A stretch of DNA of 64,000 nucleotides, taken from the NCBI GenBank assembly GCA_030847615.1, contig JAUMIR010000005.1, positions 208,800,645 through 208,864,644 of the forward strand. Direction: 5' to 3'. Position numbers and translations under genes: made by a program. Every line of letters starts with the position of its first letter. The first letter of the stretch is position 1. The notes under the pieces were generated by a model, which made no database searches, had not been told where the DNA came from, and was given only the letters and a program-made list of their open reading frames with translations. Shown here piece after piece: positions 43,331 to 55,940 of the stretch. This DNA is from Gambelia wislizenii. Its lineage: Eukaryota > Chordata > Lepidosauria > Squamata > Crotaphytidae.

Positions 43331-44911
43331 ACTTTTCCATCTTAACTACCAGTCCAAGTGAGATCCACATAATTACTACTTGAGCATGTCTTTTAGGAAT
43401 TTCGGATGGCCTCTTCCTTAGGTTTTCTGAGAAAACCTTGAGTCTTTGCATTTGGGAAGCACTGGTCTACTACCAACCATGTGGAATGCCAATAAGTAAG
43501 CTAAATTATGAAATATAGCCAATTGATTAATTATTGGAAGCGGGAGTACCAGGGTAGGTAATACTTCTGCTCAAAGTTGACTGTAGATCCACACTGGAGG
43601 ACCTAGAAGATCATGCAGGAGGTGCCTAGAGAGGCATTCTTTCTAGGAACTTCTAGGTTCCCCAGCACAACTCTATGGTATGCTTGGGCTGGAAGTCATT
43701 TATTTCAATAGGGTTCGCTATTATCCACAGATTCACATTTCTACAGTAAGTCCAGGGATGTATCTGTGGCAGATATGGGGCTTGTACTGTATTAGCCTAC
43801 ATCAAGTTATATCACCACACCTAGGCACTGACTGACATCAGCCACTGCTGGCATCACTCAAGCTTAATGAAAAGAAAAAATAGTGGCATTTCTAACAAGC
43901 ATTAAGACATCCAAGAATTAGCAGCAAAGACTGATGACTTAATCAGGTGACATGTCAAGAGTCAATATTAAAATTTGATTATGAACTGTATTGTAATCTG
44001 TCTGAACAAAAGGCTGCAATTTCAGGCTATTCTCCCCCCAACATAGGGATGAAACCTTAATACCAAACAGAATTTGAGAAAAAGCCCTCAGAACTAACAA
44101 AAACTTAAAACTCACATATTCCTAATAACAATAAAAAAGCAGAATAGATTCAAGCAATGAAATATTTCCTTATAACACTGCAAAGTGTTTTCATAATATA
44201 CCTTCTGAGACACTATCTCTTACACAGAACATGAGCTGTTAAAATATTGATGTTAAATTTTAAAAGTACACTCTGCTAGGCCCTGATTTTTTTTTTAAAG
44301 AGTCACAAGCATTTACAACAACTGCACTCATAAGCCACTGCATTATCCACATAGAGAGACAGACACACACACACACACATGTAAATCCTTATTTTGGATG
44401 CTGGCTTTTATTGAACACATTTCATTTCTTTTTTCCCCTTTCCTGGTCAAATCTCCTTCCTGTCCTCAAATTTCATTTCATTTTACTTTATTTTATTTAT
44501 ATCTTGCTTTTATTTTGATTGGGATTCAAAGCACCCTCCTCATCATATTAAAACCAAGGAAGACAAGCACCCAAAACAGCTTGTGAAGCAAACCTTAAAC
44601 ATATATTTGCATATTTTTGCATACCTCAAATACAAAAGTCTCCCTTGCAGTCAGTTCTAAATATGAACATTAAATGCACAATAAATCTAATATGGGAACA
44701 ACAACTTGTACAATCGCAAGCAGTTTTAAGTGAGCATATCATAGTTTGAAAGGCAGGATTGTCATTTCTGGCTGCTGCTATGAATGAGCCTTTGCAGACC
44801 CAGACTGTACACCCCGCTCCCCTCCTTTAAAGAAGACACATGCCAATACAGGCTTTGTTGACAAATTGTATTGAGTACAAGATAAAAATAATGATTAAGT
44901 ATAGGTTAGTA
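43331..44911. other. No recognisable gene; short (CA)n
   Basis: (CA)n at 44362-44382 and an A/T-rich ATTTTATTTATATC tract near 44484-44503. Otherwise nothing recognised. Confidence 0.35.
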
Positions 44912-45388
44912 GCAAGCAGGGATCACCAGCATTGAGGCCATGATATTGAGAACACAGCTGCACTGGGCAGGGCATGTTTCTAGGATGGAGGACCATTGCC
45001 TCCAAAAATAGTACTCTATGGTAAACTTGCCACGGGTCAGCGTAAGAGGGGTGCTCCAAAAAAGCGATACAAGGACTTCCTGAAACAACATCTCAGGCTT
45101 GGCCAAATTGATCACCAACAATAGTCCACCCCGGGAGGCATGGGGACTTACTATCCACAATGCTGCAGCCTTATTTGAGAACTCACGCCGAACAAGTCTT
45201 GAAGAGAAATGACAACGCAGAAAGAATCACAAGCCAGAAACATCACCCCAGGATACCTTCTGCTGTGCTTTCTGCAACCGGACTTGTTTATCTCAGATTG
45301 ACCTTTTTAGTCATCAGCACGCTTGCAGAAAGCGTGGGATGAGTCCTTCCTGAATCTTCGTTTGCAAAGAAAAGCCAGAGAGAGAGAG
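44912..45388 (+). mobile_element. RTE/Vingi-like LINE, 3' fragment, copy 3
   Basis: Matches 3452-3930 of the full-length element from GCAAGCAGGGATCACCAGC to GCCAGAGAGAGAGAG. It encodes LRTQL-WAGHVSRME, the KKRY block and the zinc finger, with small indels (near 45003 and 45125). AGTA occurs at both borders and may be a short duplication. Confidence 0.9.
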
Positions 45389-45518
45389 TATGAATATAAT
45401 TGGCAATGAAATGCTGCAACTTGCTAATGGCTGCAAATGGTTGGCACTATTGCATGAGTCCCGATCGCTTCATTGCCCAACCCTATGTTGGCCAATGGTC
45501 CATTGTCAGTCACTACCA

Positions 45519-46439
45519 TAGAATCATAGAATCATAGAATTGTAGAGTTGGAAGAGACCATGAGGGCCATCCAGTCCAACCCCCTGTCATGCAGGAAATC
45601 TTGATCAGAGCAAACCCGACAGTTGGCAATCCAGCCTCTGTTTAAAGACCTCCAAGGAAGGAGACCCCACCACGCTCCGAGGGAGTGTGTTCCACTGCCA
45701 AACAGCTCTTACTGTCAAAAAGTTCCTTCTAATGTTGAGGTGGAATCTCTTTTCCTGGAGCTTGCATCCATTGCTCCGTGTTCCAGTCTCTGGAGCAGCA
45801 GAAAACAAGCCTGCTCCATCCTCAGCGTGACATCCCTTCAAATACTTAAACAGGGCTATCATATCGCCTCTTTACCGTCTTTTTTTCAGGCTAAACATAC
45901 CCAGCTCCCTAAGTCTCTCCTCATAAGGCATGGTTTCCAGACCTTTCACCATTTTAGTTGCCCTTCTCTGCACACGCTCCAATTTGTCAATATCCTTTTT
46001 GAATTGTGGTGCCCAGAACTGGACACAGTATTCCAGGTGAGGTCTGACCAAGTTAGAATAGAGTGGTACTATTACTTCCCTTGATCTAGACACTATACTT
46101 CTATTGATACAGCCCAAAATCACATTGGCCTTTTCAGCTGCCGCATCACACTGTTGACTCATGTTCAACTTGTGGTCTACTAGGACTCCTAGATCCCTTT
46201 TGCACATAGTCTCGTTCAGCCAGGTCTCTCCCATCCTATATCTATGCATTTCATTTTTCCGCCCTAAATGTAGTACTTTACATTTCTCTGTACTGAATTT
46301 CATTTTGTTAGCTTTGGCCCAGCTCTCCAGTCTATCCAGGTCATTCTGAATTTTGATCCTGTCCTCTAGGGTATTAGCTACTCCTCCTAATTTGGTGTCA
46401 TCTGCAAATTTGATAAGTATGCCCCTAATTCCCTCATCA
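45519..46439 (-). mobile_element. CR1 LINE, 5'-truncated (921 bp)
   Basis: The 3' signature TAGAATCATAGAATCATAG is at the left edge. The minus strand encodes the RT from FADDTKLGGVANTLEDR to the C-terminus ([15 protein letters not shown]). A frameshift near 45865 splits the frame in two. Truncation at 46439 coincides with the start of an LTR-like region. Confidence 0.92.
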
Positions 46440-47897
46440 AATTTGCAGACCAACCCTTCCTAGGGGGAGAGCTCCTGGCCGAGCTGCCGCACTCGATGCT
46501 CTCCCCTCCCCTGCAAACAAGATGTTAATCATTAAAGGGGGAAAAAAAATCATATCTATGAACTTGAACTTGAACTTAAACCTGATGGAGACCCCCCCTT
46601 TCCACTTACCCAGACCCGGGCCCATGCTATCTGCCTAGCAAATTGTGACAAATAAAAACATAAGCAATCATATGGAGAAGAGGGAGGGTGGGCAGGTTCT
46701 TCAGCTCCCAGCAAGCCAACTGAGGAGCCTGCAGCAGGGGCCAGCTTTTATACCAGCCCCCAGAGCAGGCTCCCCATCCAGCTGTGCAGGAAGCACAGCT
46801 GGAAGTTCCGCCTTCCACCCAGTGCGGCACCAATCAGGGTGAGGGAGGCTCACCCCAATTGGTTCTCACCTTCCTGCTTCTTCCCAGCCACAAGGGAGGC
46901 CAGAAAAAAGAAGGCCTGTAATGGCGGCCCCCATGCTGGCCATGAGGCCATGGGGTTGCTGAAGGAGGAGCCGTGGCGGCGCTGGCTGGGTCTCAAACTA
47001 GCCAAATGTCTAGCCGGTAAGCCCCCTTCTGTTCTCATCTATGTTTGACACAGAAATATCACAGGCATATCGTATTTCATATATGAATCCCATCTTGGGA
47101 GAATACGGTCTCCCCTCGCTGCGTTGTGCAGCCTTGCAGCCAGGGAGCCCTCCATGCATGCTGCAAGGAGGAGGAGACCAGGAAATGGTGTGTCGCTGAC
47201 AAGCATCGGCAATGCAAAGAGAGGGGCAGGGGCAGAGAGGATAAAAGGCGTCTCGCCCCTCTCTTCTGCCTCTTTTGAAATCGGCGACCCACCCTCCTGC
47301 CGCTGGAATAGTGTGATAATGGTTGCTACAGAGCCAGGTAGGAATTCTCCCCCACTTCACGGATTTTTTTTTCACCTACTCCATACTAGGAAAGCGGTAA
47401 AAAGGGATAATTGACCAGGGTGGCATCTAATTAGGTAAATTATCATCCAACAAGGTGGGAAAGGGGGAGGCATAGATTACGGTATGCACCTATGGCACCG
47501 ATTTCAGTGAAGGGACGGTCGCTGGAAGGGTCTCCTTAGGTTGTATGATCTGGGAGAACAGAAGGTGACCTACCTTGGGGTTGGCCTGAAGGATAATCCA
47601 CTCACGTTAATCTGTATGGATGGGTGAGGTACTTTCAGGCTGACCTTCCAGACACGGGCTGGCTGGAGAGAAACCCCACTGCCTGGGGTAACTCAACAGG
47701 GCTCAGGTGTTTACCCGGGGAAGCTGGGGGCATAAGGCCAGAAGGGACGATCTGCCCCAGCTGCTCCATCACTAGGTTGCCTCCCCCTGCTGAAGATTTA
47801 AAGGAATTTAAATAGGTAGGGTGATAAATAAAAATCTCATTTTATTTCAACCCATATTCTGTGTATGGTCTCTTTATTTCTCTGAGTCTGTGTGCAA
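46440..47897 (+). mobile_element. LTR-like element, GC-rich, related to 59.0-59.9 kb
   Basis: The 3' end reads AATAAAAATCTC ... TTCAACCCATATTCTGTG, then TGGTCTCTTTATTTCTCTG. The minus-strand copy at 59 kb has TTCAACCCAAACTTCTGTG and TGGTCTCGTCATTTCTG in the same place. Shared upstream blocks are GGTAGGAAT, CACCTATGGCA and GGGCTCAGGTG. The arrangement fits an endogenous retrovirus-type LTR with R-U5 at the right. The left boundary is uncertain; 46440-46640 may belong to something else. No retroviral genes are visible. Confidence 0.5.
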
Positions 47898-47995
47898 AGG
47901 TGGGATATAAATTCAACAAACAAACAAACAAAAATTATTTTTTGCACACTTCATGTGGTGTTTTTTTTAATTTACTTACCTGTATTATTTAGTAC

Positions 47996-48186
47996 AGTTT
48001 GGCACCACTTTAACTGCTGTGGCTCAATCCTGTGAATTTCTAGGATTTGTAGTTTTGAAAGATGTTTACTCTTCTCTGTCAGAGAGCCCTGGTGCCACAA
48101 CAAACTACAAATCCCAGTATTCCATAGGATCAAGCCATGATAGTTAAAGTACCGGTAGTGTCAAACTACTTTATTTCTTCATTGTA
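47996..48186. repeat. Family C palindromic miniature element, copy 4
   Basis: AGTTTGGCACCACTTTAACT at the left faces GTTAAAGTACCGGTAGTGTC and AAACTAC at the right. GGATTTGTAGTTTTG faces CAAACTACAAATCCC in the centre. Confidence 0.7.
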
Positions 48187-48218
48187 TAAGCAGCCTTAAA
48201 TAAACCATGGAGCCGTTA

Positions 48219-48220
<2 letters not shown>

Positions 48221-48254
<34 letters not shown>
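48221..48254. repeat. Poly(T) run of 34
   Basis: An uninterrupted T tract, possibly the inverted tail of a retroposed sequence. No body is recognised on either side. Confidence 0.95.
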
Positions 48255-48256
<2 letters not shown>

Positions 48257-49038
48257 ACATAGCTTTTGAAATATATGTATATTTTAGTTTGGTGAAAATA
48301 AATTTGTGCTGTGTCTTTTACAAGGCTTGATCTGCAAATACATACCCATACCCACACACAGTATGCTGAGGGTTTTAAATCAGTCAGTGAACACAGATTC
48401 AAAGCTTTCAAGAAAATAGAAACACCTTTCAAATTTAGTGCTGTCATCTATTTAAAATGACCTAATGTGGGGAAAAATCATGAGTAATCATGAAAAAATG
48501 CACTGGTTTTAATCTCTGAGACACCTTTAAGGCTATATAAAAGGATTGTGGCTTTTACATGCTTCTTTGAATATTGTATGATATTAATAATGACATTATT
48601 GTATAATTAAATAAGATTTTCCAGCCAGCTACTGGAGTGCAGTTTTTATTACAGTTTCACAATATGTCTGATTTCTCTTTCTTTGCTTTAACATTATAAC
48701 AATAGTAAATGGAACACCATATTTAGTTGTTGTTTTCCCCCATAGGGCAGAGTTTCACAGCCTGCAAGCCATAAGCACAAAGAAATATAGCTTATATTCC
48801 TGAGTGTGGAATAAAGGCCGGAGATGATAATAAAACACCCCCTTTACTTTCTGCCACAATGTTTCTCTAAATGTTTAAAAGATAAAGGTAGAAAAGACCA
48901 TATTTCTTTTTTGCACTTGTGAAATTATGTCATACATGCTGGGGACCCTTAATTTCAAAAAGCAACTTAGACTAAAGCAGGGATTCTAACCAGATATACC
49001 TATTAAGTATATTTACTGAATATCTGGTCTTAATGTAA
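48255..49038. other. No recognisable feature
   Basis: AT-rich, nothing to call. Confidence 0.4.
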
Positions 49039-49664
49039 GGAGATTTTCAGATGGGGACAAAAATAATGTCCCTATCCCGCAATCTCCTCTCCTGCCCCCA
49101 TCCTCCCATGAGAACTAAAAATTTCAGACCTACCTTGTTTGTGCAAGAGAAAGTGTGTCCCCTCCCCCTGGCAGCCCAGGAGTGAATGGAACTCGAACGG
49201 AGCCCCATTCACTTCCTAGTTTGAAATCCTGGGTTGTTCTCACAAGAGGATGAGTGCGTGGGAAATTCAAAGTTTGAAAGCAAAAAATACATCCAAAAGT
49301 GACAGCAAGCACAAAAACACACTAAGAAAAAAACAAAAAAACAAGTAAGCTGGGGAGAGTACAAAAAAGTGTGTCACTTACCTCGATCTCTCAATAGAAC
49401 CTGGCAGTGTTCTTGCACCAACCTCCAGTGATGCTTGCATCGCATCAGCATAACAGGGCACCTTTTCACAACCCTAACATTCTGTCATAGAAATGGAACT
49501 GGGGATCTATTCACAGCTTAGACTGTGAATTAAAAGGAGTGCTGTCGAAACAGAACAAGCACAGGAGCATAACAACTGCAGAACGGCGTCATCTGAAATT
49601 CAAGACCTTTAGTGATCTCCTGGTGTCATTGTCACACCATATTTACAAGTATCTAATAATCTCC
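49039..49664. mobile_element. Family A element, GGAGATT subtype, copy 7 (626 bp)
   Basis: Ends GGAGATTTTCAGATGGGG and TATCTAATAATCTCC, with an exact TAA duplication (49036-49038, 49665-49667). Interior blocks AAACACACTAA, AAGTAAGCTGGGG and CCTGGCAGTGTTCT are shared with copy 8 (56.2 kb). This again links the GGAGATT and GGACTTT subtypes. Confidence 0.87.
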
Positions 49665-49699
49665 TAAATTTTGTGGAAAAATTCAGGATGGGCTCCATC

Positions 49700-50060
49700 A
49701 GTAGAACCAAGGTCTTGTCTGGACTGGCCAGAGTACTCTGTAATCTGGATGGAGTATTCTGGGCCTGGAGCTGGATTTCCCCCATTACCTTGCATTCTGT
49801 GGTGGGAACAGGCAGCTACCTTCTTGTGCATACTGTGCCATATCACCAGGTACCTCTGCCACTACTGCTGGTGCTGCTCATTGCACATTCTGAGGCCAGA
49901 AACAATACACCCTGCCTTGATCACATGCTGGGGGCCTTGTTGTGGTCTCAGAGAGCATTACACACAACACCAGCAGTAGCAGCAGAGGTGTCGCCCTATA
50001 GAGCCGAGTGTGTGCATGCAGACTGCTGCCTGTTCCTGCCACAGAATGCTCTGGTTTTTC
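49700..50060. repeat. Large imperfect inverted repeat
   Basis: Arms near 49793-49873 and 49970-50051 face each other: GCATTCTGTGG and GGAACAGGCAGC against GCTGCCTGTTCC and CCACAGAATGC; ACCTCTGCCACTACTGCTGG against CCAGCAGTAGCAGCAGAGGT. It is probably another miniature DNA element, but outer TIRs are not clear. A 256-codon plus frame (49673-50443) spans it. Confidence 0.6.
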
Positions 50061-50299
50061 CTGCAGGATCTGGGTTTTCTGAGGTATTTTCTTATGCCAT
50101 TTTAAGGGGTTTTGGCCATGTTTCTATCCAGAACTGTCTGTATGTCATCTGGACAGTTCAGCCTAAAATCGGGGCCAAAACTCTGTGTCATCCAAATAGC
50201 TGGGCATGGGAACGGGGAGGCTGTTTCATTCTGCCTGTGCAGAGCAGGCCCAAAGTGGACAAAGTGTGCCCACATTCTCATTATCCTGCCATCCCTGAC

Positions 50300-51796
50300 C
50301 CCACTGTTTTAAAAATACAGAAGAAAGACCCCTCATACCATTTAAGGATTATAGAGAGGAAGTATGCCAATTTTGGCAAGGGACACATCCAAATATCTAC
50401 AGGCAACACTGGTATTGTGACTGGTCAGAGCATTCAGAATTAATGGTGAAATAAAATATGATATATGTTTAAAAACCCACATGAGATGTACCTCAACATT
50501 TGCACCTCTTTGAAAAAAGGTGTGTAAAATCAGGAGTGCAGTGGTGCACCTCTCCCTGAAATCACAGCAACTAGGCCAGCTCTCCATCAAACCTACCTAG
50601 TCATGTGTAGGTAGGGACAGAAGAGAAATAAGCATAGATATTTGGATACACAAGAGGTAACACCCTTTGTCTTACTATACTGTAATCTGGAGGAATCAAT
50701 CAACATTACTTTGCCTTCAGTGGTGTGAATCCTGAACACTATACAGTATGGATGGACTCCATCTACATCCAAGTGCACACTCTCGCAAGATACAGCCTGT
50801 CATCGGTGCACTAGCTCTATGAAAATGAGGGTAAAGGAAGCACTTTTTTCAGTAGCCTTGTCACATAGCTAAACCTGTTGGACTTTCTTGGGCTACAGAA
50901 CCATCTGAAAATCTGATGACAGCTGTGGACCGTATTCAGAAAAATGCATTTAAACAAAATGTTCATAGTTAGCAGGAAACATCAGTGAGGATTTTTTGTG
51001 TGTGTGTGCTTAGTTCACAGACCTTTGGAAACCCATCCATGGACCTTCTAGGCATCTATGAACTACAAGTTGAGAAAACTTTCACTAGGTCATGCTGTAA
51101 TAGCAGCAGCAGCAGTTAACTTGCTGCCCAGATACTATAGGGCTTGTCTAAATGGCGAAAACACTATTCACAGTATGCAAAGAGAATACGATATGTCCCA
51201 ATGTGATCCTGCACCTATTCATCGTATTGTGGAGGAGGGCCCCCCAAACTATCATATATTCCATGGGAAAAACCTTTGCTTCCTGCTCATTGGGATAAAT
51301 GACTGAATTGATTCACTTTCCCAATATGAGCAGATGATTGGTCAGCCATGTGCTCGGGAGCTCAGCTTGCTAACATCTTAGGGAATGGTTTTTTGTGGTT
51401 TGCTTTTTTTGTTAAAGTGAAAGGTCACTGTTTTCACCTTAGATATGGTTAAAACAAATATTGTCCAGCAGCAGCAAATTGAGATAAGTAAAAACACAAA
51501 TAATTCACTCGTAGCTGTCATCTTGATTCACAGGCATGCCCATTTGCACAGTAAATACAGATAGCTTTGCATGCATGTGATCTGCCAAAAAATTAAAAAA
51601 AGACCAATAGCAGCTGCTGCAAATTGCCAATACTGTGGAGTAATCCACTTTTTTTTTTTGCTTCGTATAGACAGCTCACTCTCAAAATCACTGACATTTA
51701 GCAAGTAGAATTTGAATATTACCTATTGCTTCAAAGATAGAACAATTGAATGAGGGCAGGAGGTGAAATCTTGCACTGTTTTTACAATGCTTACAG
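50300..51796. other. No recognisable feature
   Basis: 51137-51165 (GGGCTTGTCTAAATGG) resembles a family B left end without a matching right end. Otherwise nothing. Confidence 0.3.
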
Positions 51797-51928
51797 CTTT
51801 ATGTGTCTGTTCTGCTTCTTCTCCTGAACAACTTGGCACGCATGGGTGGAAGAAAGACTCAGGAAACTTGGGAGAAGGCATTTGAGCAACTGTCCTATTG
51901 GAGCATAGAGAGTTCCTTTCTATACCAG
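51797..51928 (+). CDS. Weak candidate 132-nt exon (unknown gene)
   Basis: The acceptor is GTTTTTACAATGCTTACAG; the donor CAG|GTGAGTCGA at 51929 is consensus. In phase 0 the 44 codons are all open: a hydrophobic LYVSVLLLLL stretch, then NNLARMGGRKTQ, ETWEKAFEQLSYW and SIESSFLYQ. An internal AG at 51862 would give a 66-nt alternative. No homology is recognised, and the minus strand is also open, so a decayed repeat is an equal possibility. Confidence 0.2.
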
Positions 51929-52574
51929 GTGAGTCGAGTTTATTTGAAGGTCTACATACGTCATATGTAATATGCATTCAAATTAGCTGCAGAAGTCTCA
52001 CTGGCTGGCCTGACATCAAGACCACATAAATTATGGTGGTGGTACCCTATGGGAATCTTTTCCCCTCAGAGAAATGGCTGACCCTATATGTGGCTACTTT
52101 TAAAAATTATTTAAAAAGTTCTCTGTAGTATTCCCTTGTTTCTCAGTTGAAAACTTTTAATGTCCTTTTCCTTTGATGGATAATTTTGATATCATGTTTT
52201 ATTAAAACTGGCTGTATTTAGCATTGATTATACTGAACGTTATTTTATTAATGTGTTTTTATAGTTTTTATGTCCTAAGATACCTTGGGGAGACTACGGG
52301 CTTGAAAACTGAGGAATTGATTAAATAATTACATAAAATCACCTGAGGAACTGCTTAATCAGAAGAATATCGTTGCTTTAGCAAGAGATGCCTCTGTGAC
52401 ATCTATCAATACTGACTCTCCTCTCAGGTCTATTGGTGTGCTTAATAATCAGGACATCTTACAGTAAGAACATTGTTACAATATGACATGCCTAACATGA
52501 AACTATAACTGTAAGAAGGAGCATAAACATGCTATCACTAGAGATAGTTTTCTTCAGCAAGTTTCTTCTCAAAG
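51929..52574. other. No recognisable feature
   Basis: AT-rich, nothing to call apart from a weak retroelement-tail pattern near 52275. Confidence 0.35.
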
Positions 52575-53045
52575 ATAACAATGAGTAATTTCAGCAGTTT
52601 TCATCCCTTTCTGAGAAAGTCTTAAAAAACCACACAGTTTTCAAAGGTTATTCATAATTTGGGACTCTGTCAAAATTCACACACAATTGTTTTGCAAAGA
52701 AAACAGCTTTTCTGCATTGAAAATAATATTTCACCACAGAAATATTGTTTCCTGCACAGAAAATGCTGTTTTCTATGCAAATCAGCCATGTGCAAATTTT
52801 ATAAAGAACAAATCCCCAGCAATAGCATTTCTTTTGCAGAAAACACAATTTTTCTGCACAAGAGTTAATGTTTCTGTGTTGAAATATTATTTTCCACACA
52901 CAAAATGCTGTTTCATGCACAGAAAATGCTGTTTTCTGCACAAATAACCATGTGCAAATTTGGTGTGGAGTAAGTCCAGAACAATGAAGATTCTTGTCAG
53001 TCAGGATTATTTTCATCAAGGTTTTCCAATATTTGAAAAAAAATT
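52575..53045 (-). repeat. Family G element, copy 3
   Basis: Inverted relative to copies 1 and 2. The right end, read inwards, has CCTTGATGAAAATAATCCTG; the left end, read outwards, has AATAACCTTTGAAAACTG and TGAAATTACTCATTG. Seven or more TTTTCTGYRCAGAAAA variants occupy 52690-52945, several spaced 25-35 bp apart. Confidence 0.65.
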
Positions 53046-53189
53046 GTTTTTGTCCCTTTAAAAATATTTTCTAATATTCTTTCAATCACTACAAGTCACC
53101 CACAGCATGTATTTTTGACCATATTTATTGGTGGTTGTTTTCATGCTTTCAACTATTCCAGTTTGTCAGAGAGAGTCCTGATTAATTCT

Positions 53190-53675
53190 GGGCTTGTCTA
53201 CACAGACACTATAACTCATCTTGCCCCATCTTAGTTCCCTGTAGTCCTGATGACACTGGACTCTTACCCCGTTCTGCCTCCGGGCAGTCTTCATGACTCC
53301 CCAGGGCAAATACGCGGCTAAGAAGGGGAAAGGCAGGGTAGGACCCACTAAACTGTTCTAAGAAATGGATTGGGTCCCACAAAACCACAGCAGCTTGTTC
53401 AGGTAGTCTGCCTCGCTCTTTCTGAAGCAGGAAGGAGTTCTTGTAACATGTGACCAAGGGTGGTCACATGCAGGTAGACTTGGTCACATGTTGTGTGCCA
53501 GCTTCCTAGCTTCTGGATGAGAGAGATGACAATGGCAGTGGCTGCAGCAATGGGCCAGCATGCCCATCTGGACTTCCTCCCATTTGGAGGTGGTAACACG
53601 GGAAGAATGGGCCTGATCTGCAGCCAGGACACACTGGTGGGTTGCTGGAGTATCCTGGCTTATGTACATGAGCCC
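53190..53675. mobile_element. Family B element, copy 3 (486 bp)
   Basis: Left GGGCTTGTCTACACAGAC; right, read inwards, GGGCTCATGTACATAAGCC. Blocks CAGTCCTGATGACA-like, GGGCAGTCTTCATGAC, CTTGGTCACATG and GGGCCAGCATGCCCATCTGG match the 20.3 and 62.8 kb copies. Flanking TCT and CCT differ by one base. Confidence 0.7.
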
Positions 53676-54698
53676 CCTCTGTCATCCTACCTTTGCAGAT
53701 GCTGTTAAAATCCCAGTTTCTCTCCCCTCCTCTCACTCTTTTACTTTGTCCAAAGCTTGCTTCAACTGCTGCAAACTGAGTTCAGAGTACAAAAGTAGTG
53801 TGCTCACCGGGGGAGGGGGAGTATGGGAATGGACAAAATCCTACCCTTCCCAGGAAATTCAGCCACAAGCAAACTGCTGCAGCCTCTCCTACCTTGTGAG
53901 TTCTTCCTCATTATAACATTTGCCACCTTGACCATACTCTGATGTTACATGGCCACACGTGGCCTTGTTTTCATCTGATAAATGTTGCATGGAATGTAGT
54001 TAGAAATAATTATGTAACATGTCTTGTTGTCCTTTATTCTTTGGTGTGCTGTAAATCAATGTGATAGGAGAACAGAAAGGAGAGAAGAAGGAAAAAGATT
54101 AGCAGCTCTTTTCTCTGCTTCTGACACTAGTGATACAAGAAAACAGAAGTATGTTTTGGGGAACAGAGGTTAGCACTGGATACTTAGTTATGACTGTGGG
54201 AGGGAAAATGGCTGAAGAGTTATGCTGGTGGAATATGTTGTAGAAAACACTGCTGGTAAAATATCATTCTGCTGAAGGACTTTGCTCAGTGGAATAAATA
54301 ACAGTTTTACAAGTATCCTTGAGCTTCCCTGAATTGCAAAATGCATCAGAAAGTAAGATGATGATTCAAATAGAAATTGATGCTTCTAATAACAGTTTTT
54401 ACACACACACATGCACTCACATTCAGCTAACAGATCACAAGAGGGACAAAACTAGTAAAGTAATACAAAGTTGGCTAGACTTTTCAGTCTCATTGAGTTG
54501 TCAAAAACCTCATAAACTATTGATTGGTTGAAATTATGTAGTCATCCCAAAACACAAATTCTCTGCCCACCTCACAAAGCAAGTGTAACAATAAAACACA
54601 ATATAAACAATACAATTATTAAAGCATAAAACTAAAACACAATTAAAACAGAGATTAGGAATATCTCTTGTGCTGTTCATTGTATTGAGAATAGTAAG
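53676..54698. other. No recognisable feature
   Basis: A short (CA)-rich patch near 54401-54410. Nothing else recognised. Confidence 0.35.
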
Positions 54699-54700
54699 TA

Positions 54701-54905
54701 CAGTGGGCCTTTGGTATCTGCTGGTATTTGGGACCAGGATTCCCTGTGGATGCTCAAGTCCCATTATATGCAATGGTGCAGTAAAATGGTCCCTTATATA
54801 AAATTGCAAAATCAAAGTTTGCTTTTGGATATTTTAAAAAATATTTTCAAGCCGTGGATGATGGAATCCCCAGATGCAGAATCTGTGAATATGGAGAGCC
54901 AACTG
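54701..54905. mobile_element. Tigger/MER2-like miniature element (205 bp)
   Basis: Begins CAGTGGGCCTTTGGTATC and ends GAATATGGAGAGCCAACTG, with TA on both sides (54699-54700, 54906-54907) as expected for Tc1/mariner/pogo insertion. GGATGCTCAAGTCCCATTAT and AGATGCAGAATCTGTGAA are typical body blocks. Non-coding. Confidence 0.85.
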
Positions 54906-54907
54906 TA

Positions 54908-55940
54908 GTGTTACATAGTACAGTACAACCCAGCCTCTTCTTACTTTTTATGAATATGTTTTCCTGATGGCTAGTTCCATCTCTTAGACCTCTTGTGCTC
55001 CCCTTGTCAGGGCCGTCGGGTTCAGGGAGCCTCTACAGCAACAAAATTCCAAAGTGGCATCCTTAATGTTTCCTTATGATGACTCAAAAATTTTGCATCA
55101 TTTCAGAGGTATTGTGGGTAAGGAAAAAAGTGACATTGCCTATAAATACTGCAATGCCTGCTGATTAGTCTTTTATGGATCCGTTTTCTAAAAAAAAAAA
55201 AAAAAAGGCACCAAAAAAACTTACCATGCCTATTATTGGGAAATGTGAGAGATGGTATTACAGTACATCTCTCAAACAGAGTAATCAAATTGGCAGTGCA
55301 GAGGCTGAACAATAATCAGTCCCACCCCTACCCAAATAGGATCAAGAAGATGAAAAGAAACAGACTTTGTCTCCTTTGTAAAACAGATAAAACAGCTTTA
55401 CTTAAAAATTACACATGCATAGTCAAATACATCGTTTAATGAAGGAGAGTTTAGTGCCCGTTAATATTTGCAGGCTAGAGTGATGCAGGAAGAGAGTGAG
55501 TGCAGAAAAGCAGACAAATAGGGAGTTTGCAAACATGCATACTAGCAAGTGGCATAGGCAGGTAAAGGTTCCTAACTCTAACACCTATGAAATGAATGCC
55601 TGTGTTCTGTAAAACTATCTTTTCCAAAGCATTGGGGGGACACAGAGACCCACAAGCCATATGAAGCTGTCTCATTACAAGGAACAGCAGACTAGCCTGT
55701 TGCTAAAACATGTTGTACAGCATAAGTTACGCTGCCTCCAGGTTCAAATTTTAGGAACTTTTCTTGGTCCATGAAAAATATTACTTTCATTCCAAACAAG
55801 AGCTGTCTACAATTGACATTGATTTGTTATTCTTTTAAAACTGAATTAAAATGAGCCAAATTGGGCACATACAAAGACAACCTAGTGAGTAAGGTGGCAA
55901 GAATATTGTTACATTCTATGTTTTGGATGTGAAAATCTCT
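54908..55940. other. No recognisable feature
   Basis: An A run at 55191-55206. No gene or named repeat. Confidence 0.35.

Noticed and set aside
52690..52945. Regularly spaced repeats resembling a CRISPR array
   Set aside because: Units are degenerate, near-palindromic, of variable spacing, in a vertebrate transposon context and without cas genes.
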